From NCBI GenBank assembly GCA_900545085.1, contig UQXU01000024.1, positions 1 through 22,255 of the forward strand: 22,255 nucleotides of DNA, written 5' to 3'. The notes under the pieces are model-generated. The model ran no database searches. It saw only the letters and a list, made by a program, of their open reading frames with translations, and was not told where the DNA came from. Position 1 is the stretch's first letter. Each line of letters opens with the position of its first letter. The position numbers were made by a program, and so were the translations under genes. This DNA comes from an uncultured Eubacteriales bacterium. GTDB lineage: Bacteria > Bacillota > Clostridia > Christensenellales > Christensenellaceae. Positions 21,862 to 22,255 of the stretch are shown here, piece by piece.

Positions 21862-22128
21862 TTACTGTATATTGTCTGACTTGTTTATCAATGCAAGCTT
21901 TTGGCTCCGTGTCATGTGTTTGATTTCATATTCACGGCGCAAAGCTTCTGATTTACCTCCGTCTATTTTCTCGCAATATACCATGCGAACAGGGAGGCGC
22001 GCCCGAGTGTATTTGCTGCCGCAGCCGGAATTATGCGCTTTCAGCCGAGCGGAAGGGTCCGTCGTCCATCCGCAGTAGAGTGTGCCGTCGCGGCATAGAA
22101 GGAGATAGACATAGGCGTTAGTATTCAT
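21862..22128 (-). CDS. GIY-YIG domain protein (UPF0213/YhbQ-YazA type)
   Basis: An 88-residue single-domain protein of the GIY-YIG nuclease superfamily. The two signature strands are VYLLLC and LYCGWT (standing for GIY and YIG), followed by the conserved Arg in PSARLKAHNSG, the KYTRARLPV turn and the catalytic-type Glu in the helix SEALRREYEIK, then TRSQKLALI. Such stand-alone members are widespread in Bacillota and may act on DNA, but their role is not settled. The ATG lies inside the end of the ANTAR gene upstream (overlap of 11 bases), with only a weak ribosome site, so translation is probably coupled. A strong terminator follows the stop. Confidence 0.9.
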   Translation of the reverse strand: MNTNAYVYLLLCRDGTLYCGWTTDPSARLKAHNSGCGSKYTRARLPVRMVYCEKIDGGKSEALRREYEIKHMTRSQKLALINKSDNIQ

Positions 22129-22255
22129 AAGTTTTTAGTATTTCTTCGGAAACCTCGCGCGGCGTTATGCGTGCGTCCATGGCATGTTTTTGAATATATC
22201 TGTGAGCCTGCGGTTCTGTCATTCCGAGGTAGCTTATAAGGCAGGATTTAGCTCT
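22118..22255 (-). CDS. ANTAR-domain response regulator, C-terminal end only
   Basis: The last 45 codons of a gene entering from outside the window, ending at TAA 22118-22120. The readable part, including SCLISYLGMTEPQAHRY and IQKHAMDARITPREVSEEIL, fits the three-helix ANTAR RNA-binding domain: small residues and Leu in helix 1, the G-M-T/S-E-x-x-A-H-x-x-I turn, and A-M-D-x-R at helix 3. ANTAR proteins bind paired hexaloop hairpins in leader RNAs and prevent termination. They usually carry an N-terminal receiver domain, which would lie outside this window. The GIY-YIG start overlaps its stop. Confidence 0.85.
   Translation of the reverse strand, partial: RAKSCLISYLGMTEPQAHRYIQKHAMDARITPREVSEEILKTYEY

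Noticed and set aside
1-22255. Mobile elements, CRISPR arrays, tRNA or rRNA genes, phage or defence genes
   Set aside because: I looked on both strands and saw no transposase or integrase motifs, no regular repeat-spacer pattern and no cloverleaf or rRNA sequence.

Overview
The window reads as chromosomal DNA of a low-to-moderate GC anaerobic member of the Bacillota, probably a Clostridia-type organism. The signs are strong Shine-Dalgarno sites, consensus sigma-A promoters, a glycyl T-box leader of the Firmicute kind, single-chain GlyRS, a Feo iron system under a DtxR-type regulator, DUF2325 and ANTAR proteins, and MgtE magnesium transporters. There are no transposases, phage genes, CRISPR arrays or tRNA/rRNA genes. 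It looks like a housekeeping and metal-homeostasis region, with most of the novelty in the untranslated leaders.

Layout. 1-1417 (minus): the 5' two thirds or more of glyQS behind a compact T-box attenuator and its promoter. 1473-3919 (plus): a two-gene unit with a Tim44-like membrane protein and an SPFH/YdjI-like protein, both with zinc ribbons, closed by a terminator. 3949-4999 (plus): a lone putative lipoprotein. 5064-5190 (minus): a candidate orphan small RNA of about 93 nt with its own promoter and terminator. 5236-6177 (minus): L-lactate dehydrogenase. 6251-8153: an iron-control region with a DUF2325 gene, a DtxR/IdeR-type repressor gene, two feoA genes and several copies of one operator, GTTAG-N6-CTAAC. 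8187-10778 (plus): feoB with a long acidic insertion. 10965-17045 (plus): a tight six-gene run of hslO (Hsp33), a TPR protein, an acidic unknown protein, a THUMP-type RNA methyltransferase, a TtcA-like tRNA thiolase and a flavodoxin-fold oxidoreductase. 17120-21760: two mgtE paralogues of equal length facing each other across a ClC-family gene. 21828-22255 (minus): the end of an ANTAR-domain regulator overlapping a small GIY-YIG protein.

How the genes fit together. The Feo block is a self-contained ferrous-iron uptake and sensing module. The repressor carries the Cys-x-x-Glu-His metal site typical of iron-type DtxR proteins, and matching operators sit at the start sites of feoA, feoB and the DUF2325 gene, which places DUF2325 in the same regulon. 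The hslO run joins a redox-activated chaperone to RNA-modification and redox enzymes. The two mgtE genes are each preceded by a leader with a short Shine-Dalgarno-preceded reading frame encoding a shared Ser-Glu-Gly-Ser motif, a GC-rich hairpin, and a CU-rich stretch able to pair with the mgtE ribosome site. This paired leader architecture is the best candidate here for an undescribed regulatory system, probably magnesium-responsive. Everything is read from sequence alone: names rest on recognised motifs, and RNA structures were paired by eye without energy calculation.
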